Assembly: GCA_013176395.1 (NCBI GenBank)
Contig: JABMLP010000002.1
Location: 1,860,001 to 1,924,000 of the forward strand
Direction of reading: 5' to 3'
Length of the DNA stretch: 64,000 nucleotides
Source of the DNA: Venturia oleaginea
Taxonomy: Eukaryota; Ascomycota; Dothideomycetes; Venturiales; Venturiaceae
Shown: one piece after another, positions 34,899-45,956 of the stretch
Numbering within the stretch: position 1 is the first letter of the stretch
How the letters are laid out: each line of letters opens with the position of its first letter
Notes under the pieces: generated by a model
The model's input: the letters and a program-made list of their open reading frames with translations, nothing else
Database searches by the model: none
Told to the model about the DNA's origin: nothing
Program-made: the position numbers and the translations under genes

Positions 34899-35060
34899 GT
34901 GACTGAAATGGCTGTAGTGACTGAAATGGCTGTAGTGACTGAAATGGCTGTAGTGACTGAAATGGCTGTAGTGACTGAAATGGCTGTAGTGACTGAAATG
35001 GCTGTAGTGACTGAAATGGCTGTAGTGACTGAAATGGCTGTAGTGACTGAAATGACTGTA
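34899..35060. repeat. 18-bp minisatellite, 9 copies
   Basis: Unit gtgactgaaatggctgta, nine tandem copies over 162 bp, eight identical and the ninth with one substitution. It lies 30 bp upstream of the preferred wall-protein start and is open in two frames on the minus strand, reading (FQSLQP)n in frame with the protein and (ISVTTA)n in another. Confidence 0.97.
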
Positions 35061-35100
35061 GGTACGTAGAGAACCACAACAGGACGACAGAGCCTACCAT

Positions 35101-36084
35101 ATTACATACTCACAAACATGCTCTTGGGCGCACATGCTCAGCACTCCACACAGTATATCGCCTCGGTGACGGAAAGAGAAAAGACAGCAACAAAGACCTC
35201 ATGGTGGCCTGCTGAGGGAAGAAGAGAGTTCCTTCGTAAGTCACGATAATTAAATCAAAAAGGTTCACTGACCTCAACCTCACCCCACCGTCCCCTCTCC
35301 AATCATGGAAGGCGTTGGAAGCGCAGTCGGGCAATCGGTCGTCAAGATGTGGGCGCGGGCAGACTGAAAACCCTCGTCGTAATATTCTGTGCCCGACACA
35401 CCTAATGTCGATCGGACTGGGGTCCAGATAACCATGAGTACGACCAATCGTCTTGGTGAGTTCCGCCGTTCGGACAATTCTCTCATTTCGCTTTACTCGG
35501 CACTGCGAAGTAGCGCCGTGGCAAGCCAGTTTGATAGTACTTCAGATTTGCCTCTTGTCGAATTGGTGGTTGTATCAGGTCAAATCCCACCATTCTAGTC
35601 TTGCCAGATATCGTTACCACTGGTAACAACAGATGATCAGGCGGACACCGGTTTTAAGTCTCAGTCAAACATGCTCCCAGTCATGGTGATTTTCTAGGCT
35701 CCAGAGCTGCATTCAGAGATAGGCCAGGAACAAGACTCAGGTATGGATCTTGTACCAGTTCAAGGTGCTGCAAGGAATGACCGTGGTACTCTCATGTATA
35801 GAGCGGGTGTGATAACCGCAACGCTTATGAACGACAGATAGTACAGTAAGGTGAAAGATTGGGTGGGTGATATGCGAAAGCGGATGATGGCTGGTGGTGT
35901 AAGGATTGTGGGCGCGAATGCGCGGACCGCCGAGTTGTTGAGATGCTCTAATGCTTGCACTTCAGCACTGGAGGGGCCACGGCTGTAGACCATGTTAAAA
36001 TGCCGTCCGTTTGATGACACTATAATTGCTTCGTTGCTTGCTGGGGAGAAAACCCCATCACGAACAGTGCTCCAGTATACCAAC
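35101..36084. other. Intergenic, divergent promoters
   Basis: Upstream of the wall-protein gene (-) and the DUF202 gene (+). A perfect 15-bp palindrome, gttaccactggtaac, lies at 35613-35627 and could be a protein-binding site. No ORF of interest. Confidence 0.45.
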
Positions 36085-36627
36085 ATGTCCTCCCTCCTGC
36101 ACCGCCTGCGTGTACTGTCCAAGGCTGTACCCAATTCTGGCTCGACCCTTCGCGACCATCACGCCAACGAACGCACATTCCTGGCATGGACGCGTACTGG
36201 CATTGGCTTCGCTGCAATGGCTCTTGCTCTAGGCCGCTTGGAATACGTTGAACGTGTCATGGCCTCAGCTCTATCCTCGAATATATCTACAACCCAAACC
36301 TCGTCCTCAGACCCAACTCCGAAATCCCCAGATCTCGTGGCCGAAGTAGGGAATGGTATAACAGCACCGAGAATATGTCAGGCAATAAGCGTGTACGCGT
36401 TCACGTATGGTCTTTTCAGATATGTCTCGGTGCAGAGACAGTTGGTCAGGGGGCTGTACGTGCCTGGTGTTTGGGGACCCGCCGTTTTAACAGTAGGCAG
36501 CTTGGGTATTTTTGGCATGCTGAGCGTCCATGCAGAGAAACCATTGCCGGACCTGCAGAGGTTGAAAATCAGCTGGAGCTCAGAAACGGGTGTTGGCAAT
36601 GGCGGCGTAGGAAAGAGCAAAGAATGA
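36085..36627 (+). CDS. DUF202-domain membrane protein
   Basis: An intronless 180-aa protein. The ATG at 36085 was chosen over an upstream non-conserved extension because the DUF202 signature follows soon after: DHHANERTFLAWTRTGIGFA, with the invariant NERTFLAW and Arg residues. Three transmembrane helices are visible (GIGFAAMALALGRL; QAISVYAFTYGLFRYV; WGPAVLTVGSLGIFGML). DUF202/YidH-type proteins are small inner or vacuolar membrane proteins; the fold also forms the membrane part of VTC polyphosphate-polymerase subunits. The Ser/Thr-rich loop between helices 1 and 2 (about residues 57-92) is typical of fungal members. Function is not established. Confidence 0.8.
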   Translation: MSSLLHRLRVLSKAVPNSGSTLRDHHANERTFLAWTRTGIGFAAMALALGRLEYVERVMASALSSNISTTQTSSSDPTPKSPDLVAEVGNGITAPRICQAISVYAFTYGLFRYVSVQRQLVRGLYVPGVWGPAVLTVGSLGIFGMLSVHAEKPLPDLQRLKISWSSETGVGNGGVGKSKE

Positions 36628-37181
36628 GTTCAATATTTGGCACATATTCGAGGCCTCGGTCGAAGCTTGGCAATGAGAGACCATGCGCTCAAATATTCTA
36701 GAACGTCGACCACGACAATTACATGTTGACTTCCATCGAGACACTGTCCGATAAGGCTGGGGGCACAATGCTGCTGCGCGTGGACTGCATATCAGATGCC
36801 CAGCTTTCGTGATTCTGGGCATCGATTCCATCATTTCACCACCATCACCTCCGAAGCTTAACATTCTGCCTACTAATTCTTTTCGTTCTATCTTTCTCAA
36901 CGTATCGTAGGATATTTCGTGGCGTCTCCAAGACTCTAATTCTCTCCCTTCTCGCTTGATTTCTTATCAGTCTGCTTGTCAACCTGTAGAAGTGGGAGAT
37001 GATGCACACCAAGGTTCCTGGGATGAAATGATTAATCTTGGACGCTGGATGGCATGATCATCTCTCTGGTCCAAAAAAAATGCTCAGCTCATATGTGATG
37101 GTTCATAAATAGCACGAGGCCCTGGTTGATCAAGCAGACCAAGTCTTGTTCCCCCAGCCTTTCTGCTTTGTCTTTCTCGAC
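36628..37181. other. Promoter of the MFS transporter
   Basis: Two isolated GATA-type cores (gataag near 36747, cttatc near 36963) are the only motifs noted. They are weak evidence for nitrogen control. Confidence 0.35.
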
Positions 37182-39295
37182 ATGGCGGAATCCAAGGAGT
37201 TTTCAGCTCAAGAACACTCTTTCGACAAATCTGAGCCTTCTTCTCCCGAGACTCGCTCAATCGAAGTGGACAAAAATGGCTATGGCTCGAACGACGATCA
37301 TGTTTTTGCAGACGAGAATTCAGCTAATTACTGGAGGTCAATCTACGAGAAGGCTTCCTATGAAGGGACTCATAGATTTGACCCAAGCTACACTTGGACT
37401 GCTCAGGAAGAGCGCAAACTGCTCCGCAAGGTTTGTGCTCCTACAACTGGTAACAGGGTCAATTCTAATGTGTTATGTAGGTCGATTGGAGAATCATGCT
37501 ATGGGCATGGATCATGTTTCTGTCTCTAGATTTCAACAGGAGGAATATCAATCGTGCCATTTCTGATAACATGGTATATCAACGTGCTCATGAAGTCGTC
37601 CGATGTCTCTGACCATGTCCTCTCAGTTGCCGGAACTGAGTGAGTCTGCTACCGAGTGGTGGACAGCCACGCTTTATACTAACTCTGCAAAGAAATGAAC
37701 ACGAACGATTTCAACTATGGACAGACGGTATGACTCAAATCAACCTCAAGCGTCGCAAACGCTGACTGGCGCTTGCGCAGATATTCCTCGTCAGCTTCCT
37801 CTCTGCAGAACTACCTAGTGGTCTCATCAGCAAGAAGGTTGGCCCTGACCGATGGATTCCATTCCTGATCGTTAGCTGGAGTACAGTCAGTGCGTCCCAA
37901 GCTGCTCTTCAAAGCAGGGCTGCATTCTTTGCATGCCGGGCTCTGCTAGGCTTGCTGATGGGCGGCTTTATTCCGTGAGTTTAATTCTCGCTGCCTGCCT
38001 GCGCTTTGTCACGACTAATATGCTAAGGGATGTTGTACTGTACCTTACTTACTTCTACGTGAGCATTCTTACTTCATGTCGTACTATATCAGAAAATCTG
38101 ACTGTGATAGAAATCGAATGAGCTCCCTATTCGACTTAGCTGGTTTTGGACCGCCCTTAGGTGGGCGCGAATATCCTAGACATAAGTTGCAACATGATTG
38201 ACTGACGGCAACAGTACCTGCAATATTCTGGGATCGCTTCTTGCTGCTGGAATCCTCCAGCTGCGAGGTACACACGGATGGTCGGGCTGGCGTTGGCTGT
38301 GGGTCTCATAAACAAATTTTCTCCTTGTATGCCACTGACGTCTATAGTTTCCTTATCGAAGGTCTCGTCACCGGAGCCATTGGAATTGCTTCCTGGTTCT
38401 TGATGCCTGCAGGACCCTGTCAGACAGCCGGCATCCTGCGTGGAAAGAACGGATGGTTCACTGAAAGAGAAGAGTACATCCTCGTTAATCGCTTGCTCCG
38501 CGATGATCCTTCTAAGGGCGACATGAACAATCGGTTCGTCCTTTCCCTTACATCTGTTGGCACCACATACTAACACCATCCAGACAAGCCGTCGGGCCAC
38601 TCCGTCTCCTGAAATCGATGCTAGACTTCGACCTCTGGCCGCTCTATTTGATAGGCTTATGCGCCTACATCCCCCCACAACCAATAGCCTCCTACCTCTC
38701 CCTCATTCTCCGCCAACTCGGCTTCTCCACCTTCGAAGCCAATCTTCTCGCCATCCCCGGACAGTTCTTTTTCATGGTCAACTTACTCATCCTGACCTGG
38801 ATCTCTGAGAAATTCAAGGAAAGGGCTATTGTGAGTTCTATATCGCAATGGTGGATGTTACCATGGCTCATAGCGCTTGTCGCTTTAAACGGCAAGGCGA
38901 GCCCGTGGGTCCTTTACGCCCTTCTCACCGGCGTGCAGTCATACCCGTACTGCCACGCTATCCTCGTCGGGTGGAATAGTCGCATCTCCAACACGGTCCG
39001 TACCCGAGCTGTCAGTGCGGCGTTGTACAACATGTTCGTACAGTCTGGGAACATCATTGCCACCAATCTGTACAGAGACGATGATAAACCGCTTTACATT
39101 CGTGGTAACAAGATCTTGCTTTCGTTTTGTGTTTTCAACATCTTTCTGTTCTATTTTGTCAAGGCTTACTATGCATGGAGGAATCGGACGAAGGAAGCTG
39201 CTTGGAGTAAAATGACGAAGGAGGAGCAGGATGAGTATGTTGTTCATACTAAGGATGAGGGGTCGAAAAGGTTGGATTTCAGGTTTGTGCATTAG
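37182..39295 (+). CDS. MFS anion:cation symporter, Dal5/allantoate-permease-like
   Basis: A 12-helix major-facilitator transporter assembled from about ten short exons, starting at the ATG 37182 (MAESKEF). Exon 1 (37182-37430) is a hydrophilic N terminus ending EERKLLRK. Exon 2 (VDWRIMLWAWIMFLSLDFNR) starts helix 1, where the DFNRRNINRA stretch is the usual DRxN-like signature of the anion:cation symporter family. Then NDFNYGQTIFLVSFLSAELP, SKKVGPDRWIP (helix 2-3 loop motif A), FFACRALLGLLMGGFIPDVV and GWRWLFLIEG follow. The C-terminal exon (from 38582) holds helices 7-12 and ends RFVH. Relatives carry allantoate, nicotinate or dipeptides across the plasma membrane; the substrate here is unknown. 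The last codons and 3' flank are duplicated in tandem immediately downstream. Confidence 0.85.
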
Positions 39296-39445
39296 TGATG
39301 TGATGATGGGAGGTTGGGATGAGTGGTAATGAGAAGCAGAGAACCAGGAGGAGTGTGTTGTTAATACTAAGGATGAGGGGTCGAAGAGGTTAAATTTTGG
39401 GTTTGTGCATTAGTGATGTGATAATGTGAGGTTGGGGATGGGTAG
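39221..39445 (+). repeat. Tandem duplication of the MFS gene 3' end, period 118 bp
   Basis: Positions 39221-39327 (last ~25 codons, stop and 3' flank) recur at about 39339-39445 with several substitutions. Shared blocks include atactaaggatgaggggtcg and tttgtgcattagtgatgtga. The second copy is non-coding in this gene model. Confidence 0.88.
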
Positions 39446-39523
39446 GATTGAGATATAGAGGAGTGTTTCCAAGATCAAGACCGAGGAATATGAGGCCGTG
39501 GAGTTGCGAAGATGGATGCCCTT

Positions 39524-39739
39524 AGGTCGTGTTCGTAAACTCGATTTCAATGCAGCCAGCGGAATCTTGGCGGAATCTTTTTCAGCTAGATATATTGAAT
39601 ACAGACATAATCGCGATTTAAATATGATGTTCTTAGATCCCGCCTTAACTTTAGCGGGTAGGCCCTAGACGGAGGTGACTCTAGACAGCCAAAAAAACCT
39701 CTGCTAATTGCATTGAAATCGAGTCCACAAACACGTCCT
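39524..39739. mobile_element. 216-bp MITE-like inverted-repeat element
   Basis: A 27-bp arm at 39528-39554 (cgtgttcgtaaactcgattt then caatgca) is matched by its complement at 39709-39735 with three mismatches. The match extends outward to AGG at both ends. The ~150 bp inside has no ORF. A short element with long terminal inverted repeats fits a miniature DNA transposon. No clear target duplication is visible, so it may be old or of uncertain boundaries. Confidence 0.6.
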
Positions 39740-40497
39740 CGTTTGTTCGTTTCGGGGCACGTGAGGGTCACATTCATGTCTTCACAGCGAGAACATCGAC
39801 TCAAGCCGGCCGCGAATGACTTTTTATACATTCGATTTCCAGATCGATAGCGATAATTGCCTATCCACAATCGCCTTCGTTTCGCCTTTCTCTAACAGCT
39901 CGGCGATGTCTTTCAGTTGTCAACCATATGGGTCCATCATGAAGAACAAATCCTTGATATCCTTCTCCACTCCTGCGACTGGTTGCTGACCAGAGGGTGG
40001 CTCACGAAACTATCTGCCAATGCTTGACCGCCAAGCATATCAATAGCCAGATCAACCACCAGCCTTGATAAAAGCGCTGCTTACTCACCTACTCGGGATA
40101 TTGATTCGTCTCTCTCCCGTTCCAAGCCTATCAACTTCACCATCATTTAATGAATGGACAGCCGGAGAAATACAATCACTCAGAGTGGTGTAACAAAGCG
40201 CACTCAAGCTTCTAATTATAGGCAAACAACATGGACAACCTTCCGCAATCCTTACATGTGCACTGAGCCCAGGTGCTGACTCAACTGAACAGCCATACAG
40301 CCTTCACGAATCACAGTCGATGGCCTTTATATTTTCCTGCCTCTTAAGGTAGGCCTTTCCGATTGCACACTTGGCCGTCGCAATGTGATTCCTACTGTCA
40401 GACTCCCAACATCTCCTATCTTTCATCTTTCATCTCGCATTTGGTACCATATTCTATTATTCTATCATTTCACTGCATATCCTTCACTTTCCATCCC
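39740..40497. other. Promoter region of the Zn2Cys6 gene
   Basis: No supported gene. Pyrimidine-rich leader just before the ATG at 40498. Confidence 0.4.
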
Positions 40498-42626
40498 ATG
40501 GCTCAACAACAATCAGGCGCTATTCGTGTCTCACTCGCTTGTGTCCAGTGTCGGAGTAGGCATCTGCGTTGCGACGCCGTCACGCCAATTTGCACGAGAT
40601 GCGTAAAAGAAAAGTCTGAATGCACCTATCTAAAATCGAGACGAGGCGGTAGAGCTCGCGCAAAACGCGATAATGCAGTGACAGCCTCAGAATCGACTTC
40701 GAATCAGAGCACACTTAATCGAGAGAATCCGCCTTCTTTGACACCAGATCATTCTGGAATTTCAACCACCAGCGCCTCTAATTTGGGCGCAGATGACTAC
40801 CTGGGCTGGTTTCCAGAGTCCGACTTTGGACCGCTGACCAGGGCTCCGCTTTTGGAGCTTTATTACACATACTTCCATCCTGCCCAGCCCTGTGCTCTGC
40901 CCCTTTGTTTTTTGAGACAAAAAGCAAGCGAAGACCCTCCTGGTATAAGACTGCTTGTCAACGTCTTGCAATTTATTGGCTCACTCTACGCACCGAAGGT
41001 TCCCTCCGGGCCACTGGAAGATCTCGTCAAAGCATCTTTGGCAGAACCACGGCAGATTGCGAACGGCTTCGAAATCCAGGCTTTAGTCCTCTATTCGATT
41101 GCAACATACTGGTGTGATGAGATTGATCGCGCTCGAGATCTGCTCGATGAGGCAACCAGGAAAGCCACTGGAATCGGCATGAATCTACGGGCTTTTGCGA
41201 CAGAACACTCTGGGGGAGATCCTGTGCTCGCAGAAAGCTGGAGACGGACGTGGTGGCAGTTATACTCCACGGACGCGCATATTGCTTCGAGCAATCATGT
41301 CGCACATTTCGGGACTAGCCAGAGGTTGGTTCCTTGCACTGTTGAATTGCCTTGCGAAGAGGATGAATATTGGTCAGGTGTGTGTATCATCATTGGTGGC
41401 TTCATCATGTACCCTTGGCTTACTTGCGTTGATTAGGCTATTCCAATACCGAGTAGGACAACTGAGGAGTACGACAATCGCGAATTTGCCGAGGACGATT
41501 CAGACTTCTCCTCCTTTGCATATCTTATTGGCTTAGGAAGGAGCTTAGATTACACGATTATCGGTATCCCGCGGGTGAATGAAGCCAATGTCAAGATCGT
41601 GTGGTAAGCTAATTGACCCTCACTTTGATTCTATATGCGGTCATGCTAACAACCAATGAAGCACCAACGCCGACTCATGTATCTCTGCGTGGCTGTCATT
41701 ACTTTCGAAGAAGAAACGCCGGTTCTTCAAGGAAGATGGCACGCTGGATGAGCTGCTTTTCAAGGCCAATTTCCTGATCCAAATGTAAGCCTGCGCGATA
41801 GCCTATCTGTGTAAAGCATGACACTGAAACCACAACAAAAGGCTAATAGTTTCTGGCTAGATACACCGTCGACATACACAGGTTCCTATCAACATTAGCC
41901 TATACCTCAATCGAATCAGTGTCGACGTGCGCACCACCACCGCCGCCCGATCGATTAGGACCAATCTATTCACGAGATGCTCACATCCACACTGCCAAGA
42001 TTCTCCGAGCCATTGAGCGTATAGCAGACATGCTCACCCTCCCTGTCCGTCTAGCAAGACACACTCCTTTCAACATCTGCATGATCGCTACCATGACCGT
42101 TGCCCACCTATCCGCCTGCAAATACGTCTTCACAGGCGAACAACTAAAAGTAGCCAGAGAACGCATCCGCGTCGCCATGGGCGCCCTAGAAGTCTTCGCC
42201 GAAATCTGGCCGCGAGGAAAAAAAGTCGTCGCCGAGGTCAAAATCATCGCTAGAACACTTCTCTCCCTTGAACCACGTCCCCGTCAAGCTTCCTCAATCA
42301 CATCGCCAAGACTCGTCCCACTGCCTTCGCGACAGATTTACATCCACCCCATCTCGCAATCACAGAGTCCGCAGGATCGCTTCCTCTACTCTGGTGGCGC
42401 GCAAAGTCCTCAAGACCTACCGGCAGACGATTTGAGAATATTGGTTGCGCAATCGTATATGAACTGCAGTGGTCTCACCATCGGACAAGACATGAGCGGA
42501 TACTTTGATTTCCCAGGGATCGGGTTCGACATGGGTATGGATGCTTATGCAAGTAATGATCGATGCTATGATCTGAGCCTGAAGACTGGCTTTCCCTTCG
42601 ATCTCGACGTTCCCCTTCCATACTAG
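40498..42626 (+). CDS. Zn2Cys6 (GAL4-type) transcription factor
   Basis: A 645-aa regulator in four exons (40498-41379, 41437-41603, 41662-41784, 41861-42626). The N-terminal binuclear zinc cluster is complete: CVQCRSRHLRCDAVTPICTR, then CVKEKSEC, with six Cys in the CX2CX6CX5CX2CX6C pattern. A basic linker (KSRRGGRARAKR) follows. The middle homology region is seen in LLELYYTYFHPAQP, VLYSIATYWCDEIDRARDLL and SWRRTWWQLYSTD, typical of the fungal-specific transcription factor domain. The C terminus has RAIERIADMLTLP and a Gln/Pro/Ser-rich stretch that may activate transcription. It lies 1.2 kb downstream of the MFS transporter on the same strand and could regulate it, but nothing in the sequence proves that. 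Intron 1 uses a GTGTGT donor. Confidence 0.9.
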
Positions 42627-43681
42627 CCTTTACGTTTTTGAGCGCTTTGACCGGCGTCTACTGAGTTGCACGGAACGGGTCGCTGGGGATTTCTTTTGGT
42701 TTACCCTCATTTCTTCGTAGTGCGACTATGATTTCGAAGCAGATCTTTGCGGTTCATCACGTAATTCATTAGTTTGTTCCAAGGTGTCTGCACAATCTCC
42801 AGTCCTTATGACTGTTAACGAAGACTGTTAACGAAAAAACGATATCAGAAATTTAAACTCAAAGTCGAAGTTGCCAAACTTCTAGCCCTTTTGGTCTCAA
42901 TCTCATCGCTAATATCTTCCATTCAATGATCGTTCTGAGCAACTATAATATACTAGAGTCTTTTCCCCCGATGGTCCTCACACCGTCATGCCAACAACAG
43001 CAGATCGACCTCTATTAGCGACCGCAAGTTGCCTCCTAATGAAAATACCTCCTCATAATCAAACAAAGACGAACGTCTCAATAATCATCTCGCAGATGCA
43101 ATTTGGGGGAGATGTGATCAACCGTGCCCTAAACGTGAACCACAAAACTCCATACCCTGTCTGTCGTCCCGCAGTCAAGCTCAATGATGATAATGAAACA
43201 GTGAGAAAACCCAATTCGAGATGATGCGGGACTCAATAAGGCCCCTCCTCCAACCACCGTCACGTAAGATGTGTTCAAGCAATGACTACTGTAGTGTTAG
43301 CGATGTCTTTCTAGACGGTAGGCAATTGGATGAAGAAAATCGTCGAGAGGAGAGCATCGGCTTGAAAAATGTGACGGATATCGCGATGCGCCAACGATCG
43401 TGTCTGAGTCTGAAGAAGCTGGCGTTTTGTCCAGCAAGCTTGTGCAGAAGACTTGCGGGTTCGAGACGTGAATCAAGTGGTCGAGCGGTCTCCTCAGGCC
43501 GATTAAAAGATCGTCCACGATTTCAAGGGGCGATTCCATGCGAGCTGAGACTTTGTTCAACGTCCTTCAAATTCAGATCAATATTGATAAGTTCCTGGCA
43601 ATACTCGAATTCGAGTTTGCCAGAAATTTATCATTATCTTTATCAATTTGAATGTTGTAAACGAACAACAGGATGTCGAGA
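42627..43681. other. Intergenic, no supported gene
   Basis: Convergent region between the Zn2Cys6 gene and YRA1. A 13-bp direct repeat (gactgttaacgaa twice) lies near 42809-42836. A stretch at 43470-43540 faintly recalls a tRNA D-arm but does not fold as a tRNA. Confidence 0.4.
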
Positions 43682-45384
43682 TCACTTACCGTCATCTTCC
43701 ATGACTGCCTCACCTCCATTGGTAGCTGCTGGTTGGACAGCACCACCATTTGACATGGGAGCATCAGCAGTCCCCGTTCCTGTCTCACCACCCCAGTAGT
43801 CGGCCATCTCGGCATCCAACTCCTCGGCAGTCTTTGGCTTAGCACGTCCGCCAGCTGCGGCAGCACCACGGCCTCGTCGTGGCTTCTTGCCTCGCGTTGT
43901 AGCAGCACCGGTGCCAGCCTTGTCGGTAGTGGCCGGTTTCGGTTTGTCCTTTTCGGCCACCTTCGGTCGAACGACACGGTCCTTAAGTGATTTGGGAGCT
44001 GGGGGAGACGGAACATCTTTGGCGCCGACGACGACCTCAATCTGCGTCGTATTAGCTGGTACACGTGATGAGATTAGGGAAAGCTAGAGCCTGCCTTCAT
44101 GACGCGCTGGTCGACTTTCAAGCCATCGAGCTCTTTGGCGGCTTGAGTGGCAGCGGCGGGCTTCGCAAATGAGAGGGTAGCAATACCACGGCTCTTGCCA
44201 TTTGCTCCGTAGGAAAGTTCGACTTTCTTGACGGCTCCAACAGTCTGTGAGAAGTAGTCCTATAGGCACGAAGAGTCGAGTCAGTTTAACTATGTAGCGA
44301 AAAGTTTATCCAATCCGTTATGAAAAGACGATGCAACGCGATCCAGTGGCCAGTATCCATGGGACGTCCCAGGCGTAATCAGTAGTGGAGCACAAGTTCA
44401 GCGAGCGAGCTGTGGATCCCAGCATTGCTCCAGATTCGCCAGCAGTCCTTTTCTTCATCGCACGACTGCCACCAAGAGTATCGGGAATCCTGCGTCCAAA
44501 GGTGATGAAACCGGGACTAAGGGTTTAACCGCAAGAAACCGTCCGAGGGAGAGTGCCAGCCACCTCTCTCCGACGTAATTTCGACCCAATGCCACTCACA
44601 ACAACATGGCCACCAACATTGCCGTGCGTGTGTCTGATTTCTCTTCGTCAAATGGACATGTTTGTGGTATTCTTGCTTTCCCTGATGTATATGTGCCCGA
44701 AAACTGTGCTCTTGTCCCAGAAAACTCTTCCAAGGATTTGCTGCTGCGCTCGCTGAACTTGATACTATCACAAATTTGACCGTGTGGACAATACCGAAAG
44801 GAGATGGTTCTCCTGCCAACACTCTTGAAGTCGACTGCGCCAGCACAAAAGCGAGCTGCTTGCCAGGCTGCTGCATGTATGTGTGGCCTAATGCAGGACA
44901 TGGATCACACATCTCACGCGTATCTGCGCAAGCCTTAAGAAACTGGCAAGATCGCAAGAATGGCGGATTGAGAGTTGTCCGAATGTGGAATGCCTGTGCA
45001 AGGCGGCGATTGCATCGCATGCGGAAGAAGTCGATCGTCTTCAAGTAACGGCGAGTGGGCTCAGAGGAGGTGACCGCCACACTTAACGTACCTTGATCTG
45101 CTGCTCCGTCACGTCGTACGGCTGCGCGTATTAGTAGAGTATTCGTAAATGCGAGCTGTGAATGTGCTTACCAGGTTAGATACAATGATCTTTCCTTCTC
45201 CAGTGGGAGAAGCTCCGGTCGGGATAGACGCCTTTTCTGGTTTCTTCTCGGCGCGGGTGGTCTTCTTGACACCTCCGGGGGCTGCGGTGCTGGTAGCCGA
45301 GCGACGTCCACGTCCGCGACCACCGGTGGTCTTGCGGCGCTCGCCAAGGATCTCATCGAGGGATTGAGAAAGCTTGTCTGGCAT
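43682..45384 (-). CDS. YRA1: Yra1/ALYREF-type mRNA export adaptor
   Basis: A 255-aa RNA-binding protein in four exons (45172-45384, 45092-45121, 44095-44259, 43682-44041). The N terminus MPDKLSQSLDEILGERR is the conserved UAP56/Sub2-binding motif. An RGG-like basic segment (GRGRGRRS) follows. The RRM starts GKIIVSNLPYDVTEQQIKDY and continues KVELSYGANGKSRGIATLSF. The C terminus has the second conserved box AEELDAEMADYW. Together these are diagnostic for the TREX adaptor that hands spliced mRNA to the export receptor. Intron 2 is 832 nt, about fifteen times the local norm. Intron 3 appears to be GC-AG (AAG|GCAGGC). The last codons GACGGTAAGTGA read as stop, but GGTAAGT is also a good donor, so a further 3' exon is possible. 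It shares a 572-bp divergent promoter with VPS11. Confidence 0.88.
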
Positions 45385-45956
45385 GGTGGCGGTTGTTCTG
45401 ATGAATATGATGAGGGTGAGTGTTGTCTAGATCAAGCTAGGCGACGGTTGTAGAAAGAAGGGTGGCAGGTCAAGTAGTCGTAAGTAGGAAGGAATGGTAT
45501 TGCAAGGCTGACTTGGTAGAGGCTGTCGAGACTGGCTGGCAGTTGTAGAGCAGAGTGTTGTGGCAGTGAGAAGTCTCGTTCGTTCTGCTGCCTGGCTGAA
45601 GTAGAGTTACGTGTGGCGGCACGGCGCGTTGAGTGAGTGGGAGTGGAAGTGGAAGACTGAAGTGGCGCGTTGTTATGAGAAGACTCTTCGTGTAGTGAAG
45701 GTGCGCAGAAGAAGACGCGCGGGAGTTGGGTTCTTGTAGTTGCAGATGCAGTGGAGTATCGATGAAAAGGAGTAGGACTCATTCAAGAGAGGAAGTGTTC
45801 GGTCACTTCAAGACACGCCACGTGACAAGGACAAAGCCTCTTTGTTTGTGGCTGAGTGCATTCAATACCAGCACCAGCACCGGCCTCTTCCCTTCCCTCC
45901 TTCTAATTTGTCAGAGGAATCCATAGTCTATGCATTGTCGATGATAATAGTGAGCG
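45385..45956. promoter_or_regulatory. Bidirectional promoter, YRA1-VPS11
   Basis: 572 bp between two divergent housekeeping genes, with no other gene between them. It must contain both core promoters; no specific element was identified. Confidence 0.5.

Noticed and set aside
34899..35060. CRISPR-like array of short repeats.
   Set aside because: Units are directly adjacent with no spacers; it is a minisatellite in a fungal genome.
43470..43540. tRNA-like stretch (gtggtcgagcggtctcctca).
   Set aside because: No acceptor stem, anticodon arm or T-loop could be paired around it.
44517..45080. A 187-codon open frame within the long YRA1 intron.
   Set aside because: It starts with a non-ATG codon, shows no domain or biased composition, and intron retention would terminate before reaching it.
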